From Gyromitra esculenta (taxonomy: Eukaryota > Ascomycota > Pezizomycetes > Pezizales > Discinaceae): DNA of 64,000 nucleotides. Positions 37,420 to 49,410 of the stretch are shown piece after piece. Where the stretch lies: positions 1,819,149-1,883,148 of the forward strand of contig JBCAML010000004.1 in the NCBI GenBank assembly GCA_038503075.1. The letters are read 5' to 3'. The position numbers and the translations under genes were made by a program. Below the pieces are notes generated by a model, which saw only the letters and a list, made by a program, of their open reading frames with translations, was not told the DNA's origin and did not search any database. Every line of letters begins with the position of its first letter. Position 1 is the first letter of the stretch.

Positions 37420-38494
37420 GGTGTGTAGAAGGTGGTGGTGGTGATGGTGGGGGCAGCGGTTCAGAAGCAAAGGAGGAAAGAGGTATTTGGGGAAGCGTTT
37501 TTGTTTTGCTGAGCGCGAAACCAAGAAGTAGCCAGTTGGGGAGCGAGAGTAACGGATGAGCTGAAGATGTTCAGGAGACAGCGAATCGAGATGATTTGAA
37601 CAGGAAGTAACGACCACGAATCACAGGGACGTGAGATGCGAACTGGCTGATGGGACGAGGGACACAGTACGGGGGAGCAGAGATGGATATTCCTTGGTGG
37701 TGAGGACACGGAATGACTGGAGGAGCAATTCCGGGGGGGGTGGCGGCGGAGAGGGAAAGACCTTTTAAGGCTGGCTGGGGCTGGATTGCTCCGAGAGATC
37801 ACGGGGGACACGTGATCTGCAAGTGGTGCCTGTCTTGGGTGGAGGGAGTGTGTTACATACACGTACATGTACAGTAGAGTACAGAGGTGTATGCTTGGAT
37901 GTTGGGTGGAGGTGTGCGGTTGGTGCCTGGCTGCCTCTAACTACATGTACATGTATACATGTAACTATAGGACGGGAGCCTGAGGTTGGGCCTGGCCTGG
38001 TCTGGCCTGGCCGCCTTGCTCTGCGCTTCTGCTGCTCTGCTCCGTGCTATGTTGTGCTGTGTTGTGCTGTGCTCTGTGCTCTGCTCTACTCTGTGCTCTG
38101 TGCTCTGCTGTCTGTCTCCTCACTCCTAGCTACAGTTGTCTCTTCGTTACTCCGTTTTCCCCTCCTGTGCAGAGTATAGCTGCTTACATCACACGTGCTC
38201 TGCTCATATCCCCGGATTCTCGTCCGGCTAATTGAAGCAGTAGATAGAGTGCATGTGGGTGTGTTATGCACGTATGCATGGTTCCGTCCACACCCTAGAT
38301 TACTCGACCGACATATGCCCTATGGAGTAACGTATGCATACATCACTCTGCTCTGCATAGCTCTCCACTCCCTGTTTCCGCCGTGAGCCGTCGAGTGTGC
38401 AAGAACCCCCCACAGCTAAATCCCACTCCCGTGCCCCAACCACACCTCCCACCTCCCACTGACCCCATCACCACCACCACCACCATCCACAACA
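37420..38494. promoter_or_regulatory. Divergent promoter region CEG1 / NSRP1-like, with simple repeats
   Basis: Contains an 8-bp-arm inverted repeat AGATCACG/CGTGATCT (37796..37818) that includes CACGTG. It also has ACATGTAC-rich sequence near 37860-37965 and an imperfect TGCTCTG run (38015..38120). No exons found. Confidence 0.5.
38015..38120 (+). repeat. Imperfect TGCTCTG/TGCTGTG simple repeat
   Basis: Many near-identical 5-7 base units in tandem, in the upstream region of the NSRP1-like gene. Confidence 0.8.
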
Positions 38495-39732
38495 ATGAAC
38501 TCCCTGTCCCACGGCCTCAACATCACTAAACCAAAAAACCCCTCCAGGCCCCCCAACCAAAAAACCCCCATCTTCGGCCCCGAAGAGTCCGACCCCGAAG
38601 ACGACATCCCCACCGGTTCCATCTTCGGCAAAGCCGCCCTCAAGGGCAAAACCACCACTGCCATCACAAAAAAGAAAGCCCCCACCACAACCTCGAAAGA
38701 GAAAGCCCGTGTAAACGCCCAACTCTCCACCCTCTCGGCATTATCGCAGAAAGCCGAAGACGCCGCCAAGGCCGTGGACCCATCTGTCTACGACTACGAT
38801 GGCGTTTGGGACGACATGAAGAGCGTTGATCGCCAGAAGCAGAAGGCAGAGCAGCAGGACGCGGCGGAACGGAAGCCGAAATACATGGAGAGTCTTCTTG
38901 AAGCTGCTGAGATCCGGAAACGGGATGCCTTGAGAGCGAAGGAGCGAGCACTACAGAAGGAGCGGGAAGAGGAGGGGGAGGAGTTCCAAGATAAAGAAAA
39001 GTTCGTCACGGCAGCTTATAAGAAGCAGCAGGAGGAGCTATTAAGACTTGAGGAAGAAGAACGGATACGAGAAGGTATAACCTCTATCTCTCTCCATCCA
39101 GGATATTGCTTCTTATACCTAGCTTAACATTTCTAATCCTAACACTCCCAATTCCAACACCCACAGAAAACATGCGGAAAAAATCACAAGGAATGTCCAC
39201 CTTTTACCGCAACATGCTTGACCGCACCGAAGCCCAACACACCGCCGTCGTCGCCGCCTCCACAGCACCCAAAGACCCCAATACAGCCAACACCAACACC
39301 TCCACATCCTCCACCCCAGCCCCCAAAACCCCCGCCCAGCTCGCTGCCGAACTCGCAGCCTCTGGTGTCTCCGTAGACATCAACGAAGAAGGTCAAGTCG
39401 TCGACAAAACCCAGCTCCTCTCCGGCGGCCTCAACGTCACCGCAAAGCCCACACGCGCCGCATCTCGAGATACCGATAGAGCACGACCGCAAAACTATCA
39501 GGGTCGAAGAGGCGTCCAAAACGATGTACGCGCGCGCCAGACAAAGGTGATGGAGGAGCAATTGGCAGCTGCACACAAGAGAGCGTTGGAAGACGAGGAA
39601 CGGGAGAAGTCGGAGCTGGAACGACAGTTAAAGTCGCGGAAGACAGAGACGGATGTGAAGGGTGCTAAAGAGCGGTATTTGCAGAGGAAACGGGAGGCTG
39701 CGGCTGCGGCTGCGGCTGCAGCGGGGAAGTAG
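38495..39732 (+). CDS. NSRP1: Nuclear speckle splicing regulatory protein 1-like (NSRP1/CCDC55 family)
   Basis: Exons 38495..39074 and 39167..39732 give 381 residues. The N-terminus has a proline/lysine-rich segment with the motif KTPIFGPEESDPEDD. The conserved core contains DPSVYDYDGVWDDMK, RKPKYMESLLEAAEIRKRD, then a long charged helix ending FVTAAYKKQQEELLRLEEEE. ENMRKKSQGMSTFYRNMLDR follows after the intron. This is the order seen in the NSRP1/DUF2040 family, a nuclear protein that in animals influences alternative splicing. The second half is Ala/Thr-rich, then a basic coiled coil ending in poly-Ala. Family assignment is confident; a role in this fungus is inferred. Confidence 0.85.
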
Positions 39733-41604
39733 GTTTTGGTTATTTGGTTTTGGTTTTGGGGGTTTCTTCTTCTCTTCTTGGTTATGGGGCTGCGGCGCGG
39801 CGCGTATAGGGTAGGGTAGGGATTAGGGATATGGTATTCATCCTATTCTTGCGGGTTGGAGTGTCGACTTCTCCGGCCTGCCGGTATTCGTCCGAGTTTC
39901 CGCCCGGCGTTATAAAACTGCATACAAAATATGTTCTCGGTCGATGATGTAGTGATTAAATGTGGGAATGGGAATGGTCATCTGGCTGTTTTTATGTAGA
40001 GAAGGTATTCCTCTTGCTTGGAGGTAGGGTGGGGGATTTAAGTAATTCATGTATTATTATCTTTATTATTATAATCTTCAATAGCAATTCTGATGAGTGG
40101 TTTGGTTCTTGGAGATGTATCATGGTACAGATCATGAGGAACCGAACTGCGCTTAGGGTTAGGGTTTTGTCAAATTACCGACAACATTGGCACACGAGGA
40201 CGAGCTGCCTTGAGCCGCCCGAGGATCTAGGATAGAATAAAGAACGTGAGGCTCCTCTCGTCAAAATCTACTTCCCACTATATAGCCTCCGAATTCAGTC
40301 CTTCTAGTGGGACTATATTGCTATATTCTATCTGGGAGCCCCAATACATCGCCGAGTGCAATTAATATATATGCTAAATATTGTGCCGTTCGTGTTTGCT
40401 AAGGAGGAATTAATTCGCCGAGTGTCTTGAGCTACCTTAGTGTCTGAGTTTGTTACTTTCCTGCACCTGCATGCCTACTCTCCGAGTTAATGGTTTCAGA
40501 GCGGTGGAATCGAATATGGCAGGGAGCCTGGCTCTTCTATTGTGAAACATCTTGAGGGGAAAACTAAAAAGAATTGTTGGGCGGCGGCGAGCTTGTAGAA
40601 AGGGTGGAGAGTAGGCTCGCTCCCACTCTCTACCGCCAGGGCTACTGCTCACCGTATGCACTAAGCTGCGCGAGAGGGATCGGGCAGAGACTAGGTGGAG
40701 GAGGACCCGTTGGTGAACTAGGCGACCTGCTAATAGTCAAGGAAGGTCGGCAAATCTGGTCTGAGAGGGAATTACATGTATCAACGCTCGCTATTAAATA
40801 TGCGTAGTCTCGTCGCCAGACCCAACTTGCGATTTGTTGAAGTGGGAAAGTGTCTCTGGAAGTGGCCCCTTTTGACTATTTGAAGCTTCAGTTTATCTAC
40901 AAGCCCTGCTTCCACGATGTTTTCCCCTCTTTCTTACTTAGGTTGCAATAAAATGGATACATGCAACGAAGTATGCAACTTTATAATTACCGTGATCAAG
41001 CCAACATCCACAGTCTCTTCTCAATCATCAAGACAACACTCCAGACTATACAAATTCAGGATATAGACGTGCACGTATCAGTAATAGAATCTTATCTGTG
41101 TTCCATCCTAGTTATTAATACAAATCATAAAATATCACTCGCTGAAACTTCAAAAAAAAAAAAACCCCAAATCCCAACCCAACCTAGCAATATCTACAAG
41201 AATGATCATCCAATTCATATATAGCTAGAGAGATCGCATCAGTGTTAGTCTTAGCACTTCAGCTCAATCCTGTGAGCAAGCTAAGCCCTGCCCTATAAAT
41301 GCTAAGGTTTCTGCGCGTAAACTTGAAGTCTCCCCTTCCTAAAGAATATCTCTCTGCATTTTTCTTGCTCTCGGCATCCGTACTTCGAAATCATCTTCGG
41401 TAAACGACAACGGTAGTAACAGCTAGATCTGCCACGAAGGCTAGAAAGGTAGCTTAGCTAAGTTGTCGCAATAGACCCTTCCTTAGTCATTCGATATACA
41501 AGCCGCAGCTCGTCCCTCTCTCAACCCCTGCTATTCCTACCGTCTCTGATATACCTACTACGCCCACCTCCAACGCCATCACCACGATCTTCACTGATAA
41601 AACC
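39733..41604. other. Intergenic
   Basis: A 1.9-kb gap between two plus-strand genes. It contains a two-unit TTAGGG tract (40153..40164) of no evident significance and short frames only. Confidence 0.5.
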
Positions 41605-42144
41605 ATGGCTAACAAAGTTGCGGCTGGCAAAATCGCTGCTGAGAAAGCCGAAGCTGCAAAGGTGGAAGCAGAGAGGATGAAGGGAGTTATGGAAAGGCTT
41701 GACGCTGCACTGGACAAGATCAGCGTTCCGATGGATGAAGATGGAATATGGGAAGGCGAACTATCCGACGAAGGAGTGGAAGAGGTGAAGAAGGCGAGGG
41801 AAGCAATCCTAGGAGAGAAAACTCTGATAGGAGAAGTGTCTGAAGAAGATGGGCCGGTTCCATTCGATACTGTCATTCAGAAGAAGGGTCAGGAGGAGTT
41901 GAAGAATTATGGAATTGTGAACTGTGATGGCCCCAGCAACCCTAACTGGAGAGTTAAACATCTTAACGTCGAAACCGAAGGCTCTGGAACATCGAAGGGG
42001 GAGGCAGTGAAAATGCTCGATCCCGTCCCCGATGCCACTGGCGCCAAGTCCCCCGTCAACCACAGGAGGAAGAAGGGTAGGAAGAAGAGGAAGAAGGCCG
42101 GTATTGTTGATGCCAAGAGGCAGGTTCGCCAGAAGACCGAATGA
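41605..42144 (+). CDS. Orphan charged protein, 179 residues
   Basis: A single open frame with no recognised family. The first ~40 residues are an Ala/Lys/Glu helix (KVAAGKIAAEKAEAAKVEAE), probably coiled coil. The centre is acidic (DEDGIWEGELSDEGVEEVKK). The end is strongly basic with a bipartite-like nuclear signal (HRRKKGRKKRKK). There is no signal peptide or membrane segment. Length, amino acid makeup and a clean Met context (AAAACCATGGCT) favour a real gene. A lone frame of this size could still be chance, and upstream exons cannot be excluded. Neighbours on both sides are more than 1.6 kb away. Confidence 0.5.
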   Translation: MANKVAAGKIAAEKAEAAKVEAERMKGVMERLDAALDKISVPMDEDGIWEGELSDEGVEEVKKAREAILGEKTLIGEVSEEDGPVPFDTVIQKKGQEELKNYGIVNCDGPSNPNWRVKHLNVETEGSGTSKGEAVKMLDPVPDATGAKSPVNHRRKKGRKKRKKAGIVDAKRQVRQKTE

Positions 42145-43814
42145 AGGAGGAAATTCAAGTTTGGATTGAATAGTGGCCTCTGAAGGCTGCTACAATATAC
42201 TTTTAAAAAACTCTTTTAGCTCTTTCTTGCTCCCTAATCGCAGATTAATGTGAATTTTAGCGGCCTTGGGGTAAGCGTGAACAAGCCCTTAGGGATATAG
42301 GGCCAGAATGAGATTTTCACAATGACCGTATACCCACTTTCATCCAATCAAGCGTTATGGCTACTGGTCTGACAGGGTGGCTAGCCACAGATTTCTCCCT
42401 CAGCTATACAGATCTCCACGTCAGTTAGCAATAAGACTTGAAGTTAGTTATGTCGTAGCGGTGCTAAATCCTCGCTGGCAAAACCGTCTTCAATATCTTT
42501 GACTCTACTCGTAATGGATCTACCTCTGCTGAAGCGGATTTCTAGAGCCACCATCTGGCATACCTAGGTAAACGAACACGTAATAAGAACCCATCCCTTT
42601 CTTGAGTATTAGAGAGATAACATAAAGGCCGAATGGGATTCCTAGCAAAGTAGTTCGCTGGGCGTTGCGTGGTATCGGGTCAGTAGGTCAGGCACACGTA
42701 CGTTGATACCAGCCCTGGCCCATCCCGAAAAAGCATTCACGCTCCAGAATAGCTATCGGTATCTAAGGGGAAAAAACCGAGGCTATCATGGAGTTTAATA
42801 GTACCTGAGAAAATTTCTGCCACATCTAATACCCAATGGCATTTGCATTAAGGTATCTTCACTCATGAGCTGTCACTCGACAAATTGCAAATCTGCTGTT
42901 GCACGTTTCGACCCCACAGCCCATCGAAGTACGGAACAGACCTAGAGACCAAGATCATAAGGTTTAATCTATCACGGAGGGTCGTCTTTGAAATGAGTGA
43001 CCTTAATCGCAACTCAAGGTGAAATTAGTCATGAAACCTCCATCGTATTGTCTTCATCTCGTCTCAATGCTAGCAGCACAACAGCCCGACTCACCGAGAG
43101 GCCATCTTAACCATACGTTGTCTAATTAACCTAAATTCCTGTGTCAGATAAAGAAACGATTATCCTTCATTCACATAGTTCATAGCTATGGATAGCAAAT
43201 TACTCACGGCGTAGGTTTCACAATAGATTTCATTCGTTATCCATACCTGCGATTTCACTCGTTGAATATAATTTCATGGTCCTTTCCAACACAGAGCACT
43301 CACATGTACAGCCGCATCCCAGAAGCCTTTGCACCCCTCTACTGCCAAGCCTAACTGTCAGCGCTGTCAGCGGATTTAAAGTACGATTTTGCTAGAAGGG
43401 ATTATCTAAACGTCGCAATACTGCCTATGCCTGGTACGCTAATAGTCATGCGTATATCTCCCTTTTTAATTACTCTTTTACAGCTTGGTTTAGTGATTTA
43501 TTGTTGTGCTCAGGTACTAGGGGTGCAAAGACTTCTGGGACGCGGCTGTAGCTGCTCTAAACACCCGACAAACACCAAGCGGTGTCATGGTTGCAACAAC
43601 ATCAGACATTTCACGTCACCTACAGACGTCACAACGTAGTTTTTTTCTCCGAAGAGCCGCACTACGCTCGTTAATACTCTATCTCAACGACATCTCGTTA
43701 AAAAAAAGCGTCCCACCGCCATCAGAACCAACTCTACAAGCGCGCCATCAATTGCCAACAGCGCTGTCGCTCACGAATATCTTCAATTAAAATCAAAACA
43801 CAGCTTCTGTCAGA
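42145..43814. other. Intergenic
   Basis: A 1.7-kb gap. I looked for short spliced exons on both strands and found none. No repeat structure stands out. Confidence 0.5.
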
Positions 43815-44346
43815 ATGTCGAGCGTCGGTGGAATGTTTGGTCTTAATCCTACTTCGAGCAAGGATGAGCGAAAGCAGGTACGGTTTCGCACAATCGATAG
43901 AAGGATAGAAGGATACGCAAGAAAGTATGCTAATTCTAAGACGGTTCGTATAGGCGTTGATGCAAGGGATCCAACAGGAGACGAATGTCGAGAATGCCCG
44001 CATGTTGATTGAGGTACCCCCACTCCCACCAAGTCTTCACCGTCCTTCTCCCAACTTTCGTAGTGTGAGGGAATTGGGTAGAGATACCAGATAATTAACT
44101 AATAAAAAAAATACAGAAAATCAACGAAAAGTGTTTCGAGAAATGTATTCCCAAGCCCGGTAGCAGCCTGTCGTCTGGTGAATCTGTATGCCTCCCCTAT
44201 CGCCTCAGAACCTTGTCTAGAATTCGCTGACCGTAACCCCCGAAAACCAGTTGTGCTTGACCAACTGCATGCAGAAATACATGGCAGCTTGGAACGCTGT
44301 TTCCTCGGCATACATTAATAGAATCAAATCTGATCCCGGGGTATAA
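43815..44346 (+). CDS. TIM13: Mitochondrial import chaperone TIM13 (small TIM)
   Basis: Four short exons (43815..43877, 43954..44013, 44117..44185, 44251..44346), each ending in phase 0, give 95 residues. The twin CX3C motif is complete: CFEKC (Cys47, Cys51) and CLTNC (Cys66, Cys70), separated by 14 residues including PKPGSSLSSGE. Flanking text ENARMLIEKINEK and MQKYMAAWNAVSSAYINRIK is typical of Tim13. In the intermembrane space Tim8-Tim13 hexamers escort hydrophobic precursors to TIM22/TIM23 and SAM; the cysteines form two disulfides by the Mia40 pathway. None of the exons is long, so the gene is invisible as a single frame. It converges with NUC1, another mitochondrial protein gene, 396 bases away. 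Confidence 0.94.
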
Positions 44347-44742
44347 AGGCGACACCACTGGGGACAAAATGGGGTGGATATTTTTTGGCTACCTTCTAAA
44401 GCATAAGCCATAGAGGTTTGTTCGGAATATAGAGGTATCGAAAAATCGAAAATCAAAAAAAATAAGAGTTGCGTTTACGAAGACAAACGTTTGAAGAGAT
44501 AAGAAGATGTTTTTGTACATTACTTTCGTTTTGATAAAAATGGGCTATGGGGATGGTGGATGTATGGATATATATTGGTGCGACACAACTAATGCAACGG
44601 CCACTCTGAATATTCTCAGGATACATTGAATGAGACGCTTGAACTTCATGAAAGCCCATTTTTTGCGGGGCAATAGCGGATAGCTAGCTTAACATCAGTT
44701 CAGCCTTCACCAGAAGATATTATCCCACCTACTTGCTCTCAA
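44347..44742. other. Intergenic between convergent TIM13 and NUC1
   Basis: Only 3' flanks; nothing else recognised. Confidence 0.5.
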
Positions 44743-45839
44743 CTACAGCTTCCCCTCCGGCTTCCTTCCTTGATCCTTCCTCGCATTGTTGAACTCCCTT
44801 ATAATCAAGCTACACTCGATCTCTTTACACAAAGCTCTCCTTCGTTCCTTTGGCAGCAGCTGCAAGAAATCAAGCCCACTTGCCCTCTCCACAATTTCGA
44901 GCGGGACTTCAAATTCGCCCAGTGGTGTAGAGTTGTCGATGGGGGCGTTTGGTAGCACAAAGGCACCAACTGCAACGGGGCCACCGACCTTTCCGTCCTC
45001 GGCAACAAGAATCTTGTAGAAATGGGTTGGCACCGCGATGTTGGGAGGGTCCCCAATCACTTCATAGGAGACACGCCATTTGCCATCTGGATGAAGACGT
45101 GGGAGGTAGAGTGGACCAGTGATGATACGGACGTTAGGGTACTTGGAGGTTATGCGACGGCAGAAATCTTCAAAGTGGGCCCAGTAATCGCGGTTAAAGC
45201 CGTTGCCGACTTGCGGCGCCATGTTGGTCAGGTAGAAGGTTTCGTCCATGGCCTTCTGCGAGAACTTTGCGTCTGCAGCAGGAGCCTGATGGCCACGGTC
45301 ATAGCCGCTGCGAGAGTAGTCCTTCAGTTTTCCGCGGAATTTCTCTGGAACTTGATCATCTTCCTGAAAGTTGCTGTGCCTGCGGTCACCTTCCCTGGAA
45401 GCGAGGGACTCGAGAGTGATGTGTTCCGCCACCTGCAAGGCTCGGTATCAGTATTCGCTTCCTCCCGTGACAGAAAGGGCTGTACAGCTGCGTACATACC
45501 CAGTGTGGGTTCCTTGTGCGCCTGTCGAAGCTCGAGACATACAAGCTGCGAGTCGCAAGATCGTTCACAGGGCCCGGAAAACCTTAACCACCAAGGTGTC
45601 AAACTCCCGCGCTCTCCTCAAAAATAGCCTCGCCATCATGAGTGCTCTGATTACTCACCGTATTGGAACAGCCCTGTTGGGTCAACCGGGCTCTGGTTCT
45701 TTCCCGGGGGCCTCGCCGCAGAGGCCAGAGGCACGGTTGGAGCAGCCTTGCGGCTGGTAGCTGAATAGTAGAGAGCCGTGCAGGCAGCTCCCGTCGCAGC
45801 AGAGGCGGCAGCGATGGCACCAAGGGTTATTTTGGACAT
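44743..45839 (-). CDS. NUC1: Mitochondrial DNA/RNA non-specific endonuclease (NUC1/EndoG)
   Basis: Exons 45839..45659, 45582..45500 and 45432..44743 encode 317 residues. The N-terminus (MSKITLGAIAAASAATGAA) is a hydrophobic anchor and mitochondrial-targeting stretch. The catalytic beta-beta-alpha-metal motif is YDRGHQAPAADAKF with the general base His136. Further family text includes SSFDRRTRNPHW, FYLTNMAPQVGNGFNRDYWA, VRIITGPLYLP and VPTHFYKILVAEDG. The enzyme degrades nucleic acids with Mg2+ or Mn2+, acting in mitochondrial DNA turnover and, once released, in apoptosis-like death. The length agrees with fungal orthologues. Confidence 0.96.
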
Positions 45840-46732
45840 GTTGGGCGCGCTGTACAGTTGTCGTGCGCACAGTGCAGTACGGATGCAGCCTGGCAGAACT
45901 TGCGGGTTGCGAGGGAGCGAACTTTTATTCTTTCTATTCCGCTGCTTTTGTGCAGGGCCACGCTTGTGTGACCGTGCCCGTGGTGAGACACAACGGGCTT
46001 AGCGCGGGAGGGCCTGGGGATTTGCGATCTGGATGCTGATGCCTGGTTCTCGCCAGCTTGCGCCTTAAATGCCCTTGGAACTACAAGATATCACTGCGGG
46101 GCAGAGAGACGAAATGGGAGGGATATCTGCGTGCATGCAGATATAGTCAAGGCCACCGATTCCTCTCCTCAGTCTCTCCCTGCCTGCTTCCTCGCCCACG
46201 CCGTTGCTCGTGGGGTAGCCACCAAGGTGTCCGCCTGTCTCTCGCGCTTAGACCGACGTAAGGTACCGTCGCTCGCATCCCACCCAGATCATGAACCACT
46301 CAGGAAGGACGGAGACATCTGTGATCTGTCTACCAAGGTCCCTTGGCCGGTTCCAGAAAAAGCACATACATAGATGTCTTGATTTCCCCATCTATGAACT
46401 ATTCCCCGACAACGGAAACAAGTTGCAGGAAAGAAACGCCTCCGGTTAGAATGCGAATAATACTCGAACATCCTTGCTCATTCCTTCCTAACCTGGTCTC
46501 CCCGCACCGATCCACCCGCCTGCCCATCTCAGCTGCGTTCTCTCCTCCAACGGAATCTTGGTTCTTGGGGCTTTGTCAGGTGTTTGTGCTTTCTGTGGTA
46601 TAGCCTGTATTCTATCTACCCTATCACTATTTTCGAGCGTCTGCTTCCTTCTTTTCCTTCCTTTCCTTCCTTTCCTTCCTGTTCTTCTTCCACCCTACCC
46701 TACTTTATATCTTCCAACAAAGCAATCTCGCC
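45840..46732. promoter_or_regulatory. Divergent promoter region NUC1 / ZRT3-like
   Basis: About 0.9 kb. A pyrimidine tract (TTTCC repeats, 46654..46681) lies about 50 bases before the ZRT3-like start, as is common in fungal core promoters. No exons. Confidence 0.5.
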
Positions 46733-48339
46733 ATGCCTGCCGACGATACTGTAGGATGGATTCTAGCCTGCGCCAGCGGCGCTGCTTGTGGTGAGTTTTT
46801 TTTCGCCCTGCTCTGGTCCCAAAACGCTTCAGAAAAATTTCATGACCAAAACTGACACTTTAACTTTTTAGTTGCTGGATCGTCGATAATCTGCCTTGAT
46901 CTCATCAGTCGACAGGTTCCGCGATGGAGGCATTTCAGTATCCGCGAGAGCACTACCTTCCTCTCTGCTTCGCTGAGTTTAAGCTTCGGCGTCATGGTTC
47001 GCGATATTCCATCAAAATCAAAGATTTGCAAGGAAATCACTAATGTAGTATGGCCCACAGTTCTTCAGCGCTCTATACGGAATGCTCCCGAAGGCCCATG
47101 ATTATCTGCTTGAAGGTGGTCTCTCGCCCGGAAAAGCAGCCTATGCCCTTATCGGCACCTTTCTCGCGGGTGTAGGTGGTCTCCAGCTTGTCTCGGAGGG
47201 CCTACATCACTTTTTGCCGAGTTCTATTGTCAACTGTGATGAGCACGCTGGAAAGAGGGGCGGAGAATCTGGGGTTCATTCCCACTCGCACCCACATGCG
47301 TCACATCACCCTGTTAGGCTTCCGCACTCCCACACCCATTCCCACGGGCCAAAGCGGTCCCATGAAGATCAGATGGAGAACGGAGAACTTGACCATCATC
47401 ACCATCACGATCAACACTCCACGACAGAAGCTACGCCGCTTCTTTCTCCTGATGGCCCGCCCCGGCGCCCGTCGATCAAGCAGAAACTCTCTGGCACGGT
47501 TAATGCAGTCTCAACGCTCGTTATAAAACGTTGCAATGCGGATGGCACCTGCTACGGCTTTTCTGACCACGTCTGCGAACAAAAATGCGATCCCACGAAG
47601 ATCCTTGAGCTCCTCCACGAGGTCCCTGGGAACGAAGAGATAGCAGTGACAGCAATAGGAGGAGGCGAGGGGGGAAGGGGAGAGGTTGATGCAAACTACG
47701 GCAGCCTCGATGGTGATTCCAGCCCCGTGCCGAATGGCCACCGCCATGAGCGCCGTCACACTCGAACCGCAACCGGAGCCGATGGCCATCACCACGTTGC
47801 CAAAAACAAGTTCCTCTCCATCGGGGTCCAAACGTCTATTGCGATTGCTCTTCACAAGATCCCGGAGGGATTCATCACATATGCGACGAACCATGCGAAT
47901 CCACAGCTTGGTTTTGCTGTATTTTTAGCCATCTTTATCCACAACATCGCAGAGGGGTTCATCATGTCTCTCCCACTCTTCCTTGCTCTCAAATCCAGGG
48001 TTTGGGCGATTATCTGGGCAAGTTTACTCGGAGGGCTGTCACAGCCGCTTGGCGCCGGGATTGCCGCGTTGACGATGAGAAGAAGCGATGGACTAGGTAG
48101 TGGGGTGATGGGATACGGGTTCCTGTTTGCCGCAACCGGTAAGTTCCTTTTTTTTTTTCCGTCTATGATGTCATACATCTCACCCTGACGTTTTCTGGCA
48201 TGTAGCTGGAATCATGTGCTCCGTCGGACTACAGCTCTTCTCACAGGCCGTACAACTGCATCATGGGTCAAAGATCCCGTTCATCTTTGGCTTTGTCGGG
48301 ATGGGCTTGTTGGGCGTGAGTTTTGCATTAACGGCTTAG
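46733..48339 (+). CDS. ZRT3: ZIP-family zinc transporter, ZRT3-like
   Basis: Exons 46733..46790, 46872..46996, 47061..48138 and 48206..48339 encode 464 residues. The ZIP fold has an N-terminal helix set (WILACASGAACVVAGSSII) and a long cytosolic loop rich in His (HSHSHPHASHH, PHSHTHSHG, DHHHHHDQHS), the usual zinc-sensing loop. The metal site helices carry ALHKIPEGFITY and FIHNIAEGFIMSLPL. The C-terminal helices include GVMGYGFLFAATAGIMCSVG. The long loop and order resemble vacuolar Zrt3, which exports stored zinc to the cytosol. Localisation is inferred from the family only. A second His cluster (HHH at about 47790) precedes the metal site. Confidence 0.88.
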
Positions 48340-49410
48340 CTGCTGGTTTGAGAGAAGGATATTCCTATCTCTAGAGTATTTGCTCTCTATTGCTTTACTC
48401 TTTAGGCCTCTTACATGACTTTTATATCATCGATTTTTTCTCCTCCATCCTCTTCCCTTCCCACTGTTTTCGCTCGTTCACGGTTTCTTTTTTTCTTTCG
48501 GAATGTCATCTGGATTGTGGCGCCATGGATTTTTTTTTTGGTGATTAGACTGTTTTATGATTATCTCGGGTTTCCGAAAAGGGTCTGTGTGTATTAGGAA
48601 ACAAGGTACGTGTGTTTGGGTATGTTTGTTATGGACTCCAATATTTATGGAGAGGATAATCATTTGTGGCAAATATATTTGTCGAGTGAAACTACATTTT
48701 GGTCAACATACACAAATTTTCCGTAGAGAGATTTCTATGCACATCGTAGTGGATAGGGCTTACAATCACTATCTTAATATTTTCTTGAGCAAGTTATGTT
48801 TTAGTTAGAAGCCCACTATCCGTTTAGGTTAATGCACCTTAAACCCTATTATATACGTTAGAGTGCTCTAATAAGCATCCTACTTTGTAGGAAAAACTGT
48901 GCTGATCGCGGTTATACGACGATAACCCGTTAGGTAACCTAGCCCTGGCGTGGCTTAGAGTCACGGATTCTCATCCGACACGCTATGACTCGAATCCAGA
49001 TGTTGGATCCGTCATAGAGAAAGACCTGAAGAGGGTATAGCAAAACCAAAGCTTGGGCCCGGCCCCTCAGATCTCTGACGTTTCGTACAAGAAGTGATAT
49101 GGGTGGGGACGAGCTTAGGCGGCGAAACTTATCATATCCCACTTTATCAAACCTCCCATCCCCGCAATAATTGCTTTTACACACGTCATTTCTGAATGTG
49201 AAATATCAACTCCGCCTGCAGCCTCACACCTACCCTATTCTAGCCACTCTAAGACATCAGCCGAAAGAATAATGCTTATACTATTGATTCACAGGAGTTC
49301 AATCTCGAGGGTATATCAAGGCTTAGAAGTACCCCCTAAGCTTCTTTCTGTACCAACAACTACGTTACTGGAATCCAAACCCAAATATCTACAGATAATC
49401 CTAATCAGCA
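48340..49410. other. Intergenic
   Basis: T-rich 3' flank of ZRT3-like, then AT-rich sequence. A tRNA-like piece near 48940-49010 was examined and rejected. No gene recognised. Confidence 0.5.

Noticed and set aside
40153..40164. TTAGGGTTAGGG, possible telomeric repeat
   Set aside because: Only two units, inside unique intergenic sequence between ordinary genes; expected by chance.
48935..49010. tRNA-like sequence (GACTCGAATCC and a CGGAT...ATCCG stem)
   Set aside because: No 7-bp acceptor stem can be formed at the right distance, and the anticodon-type stem has only a 4-base loop. The T-loop consensus GTTCRAATC is not met.
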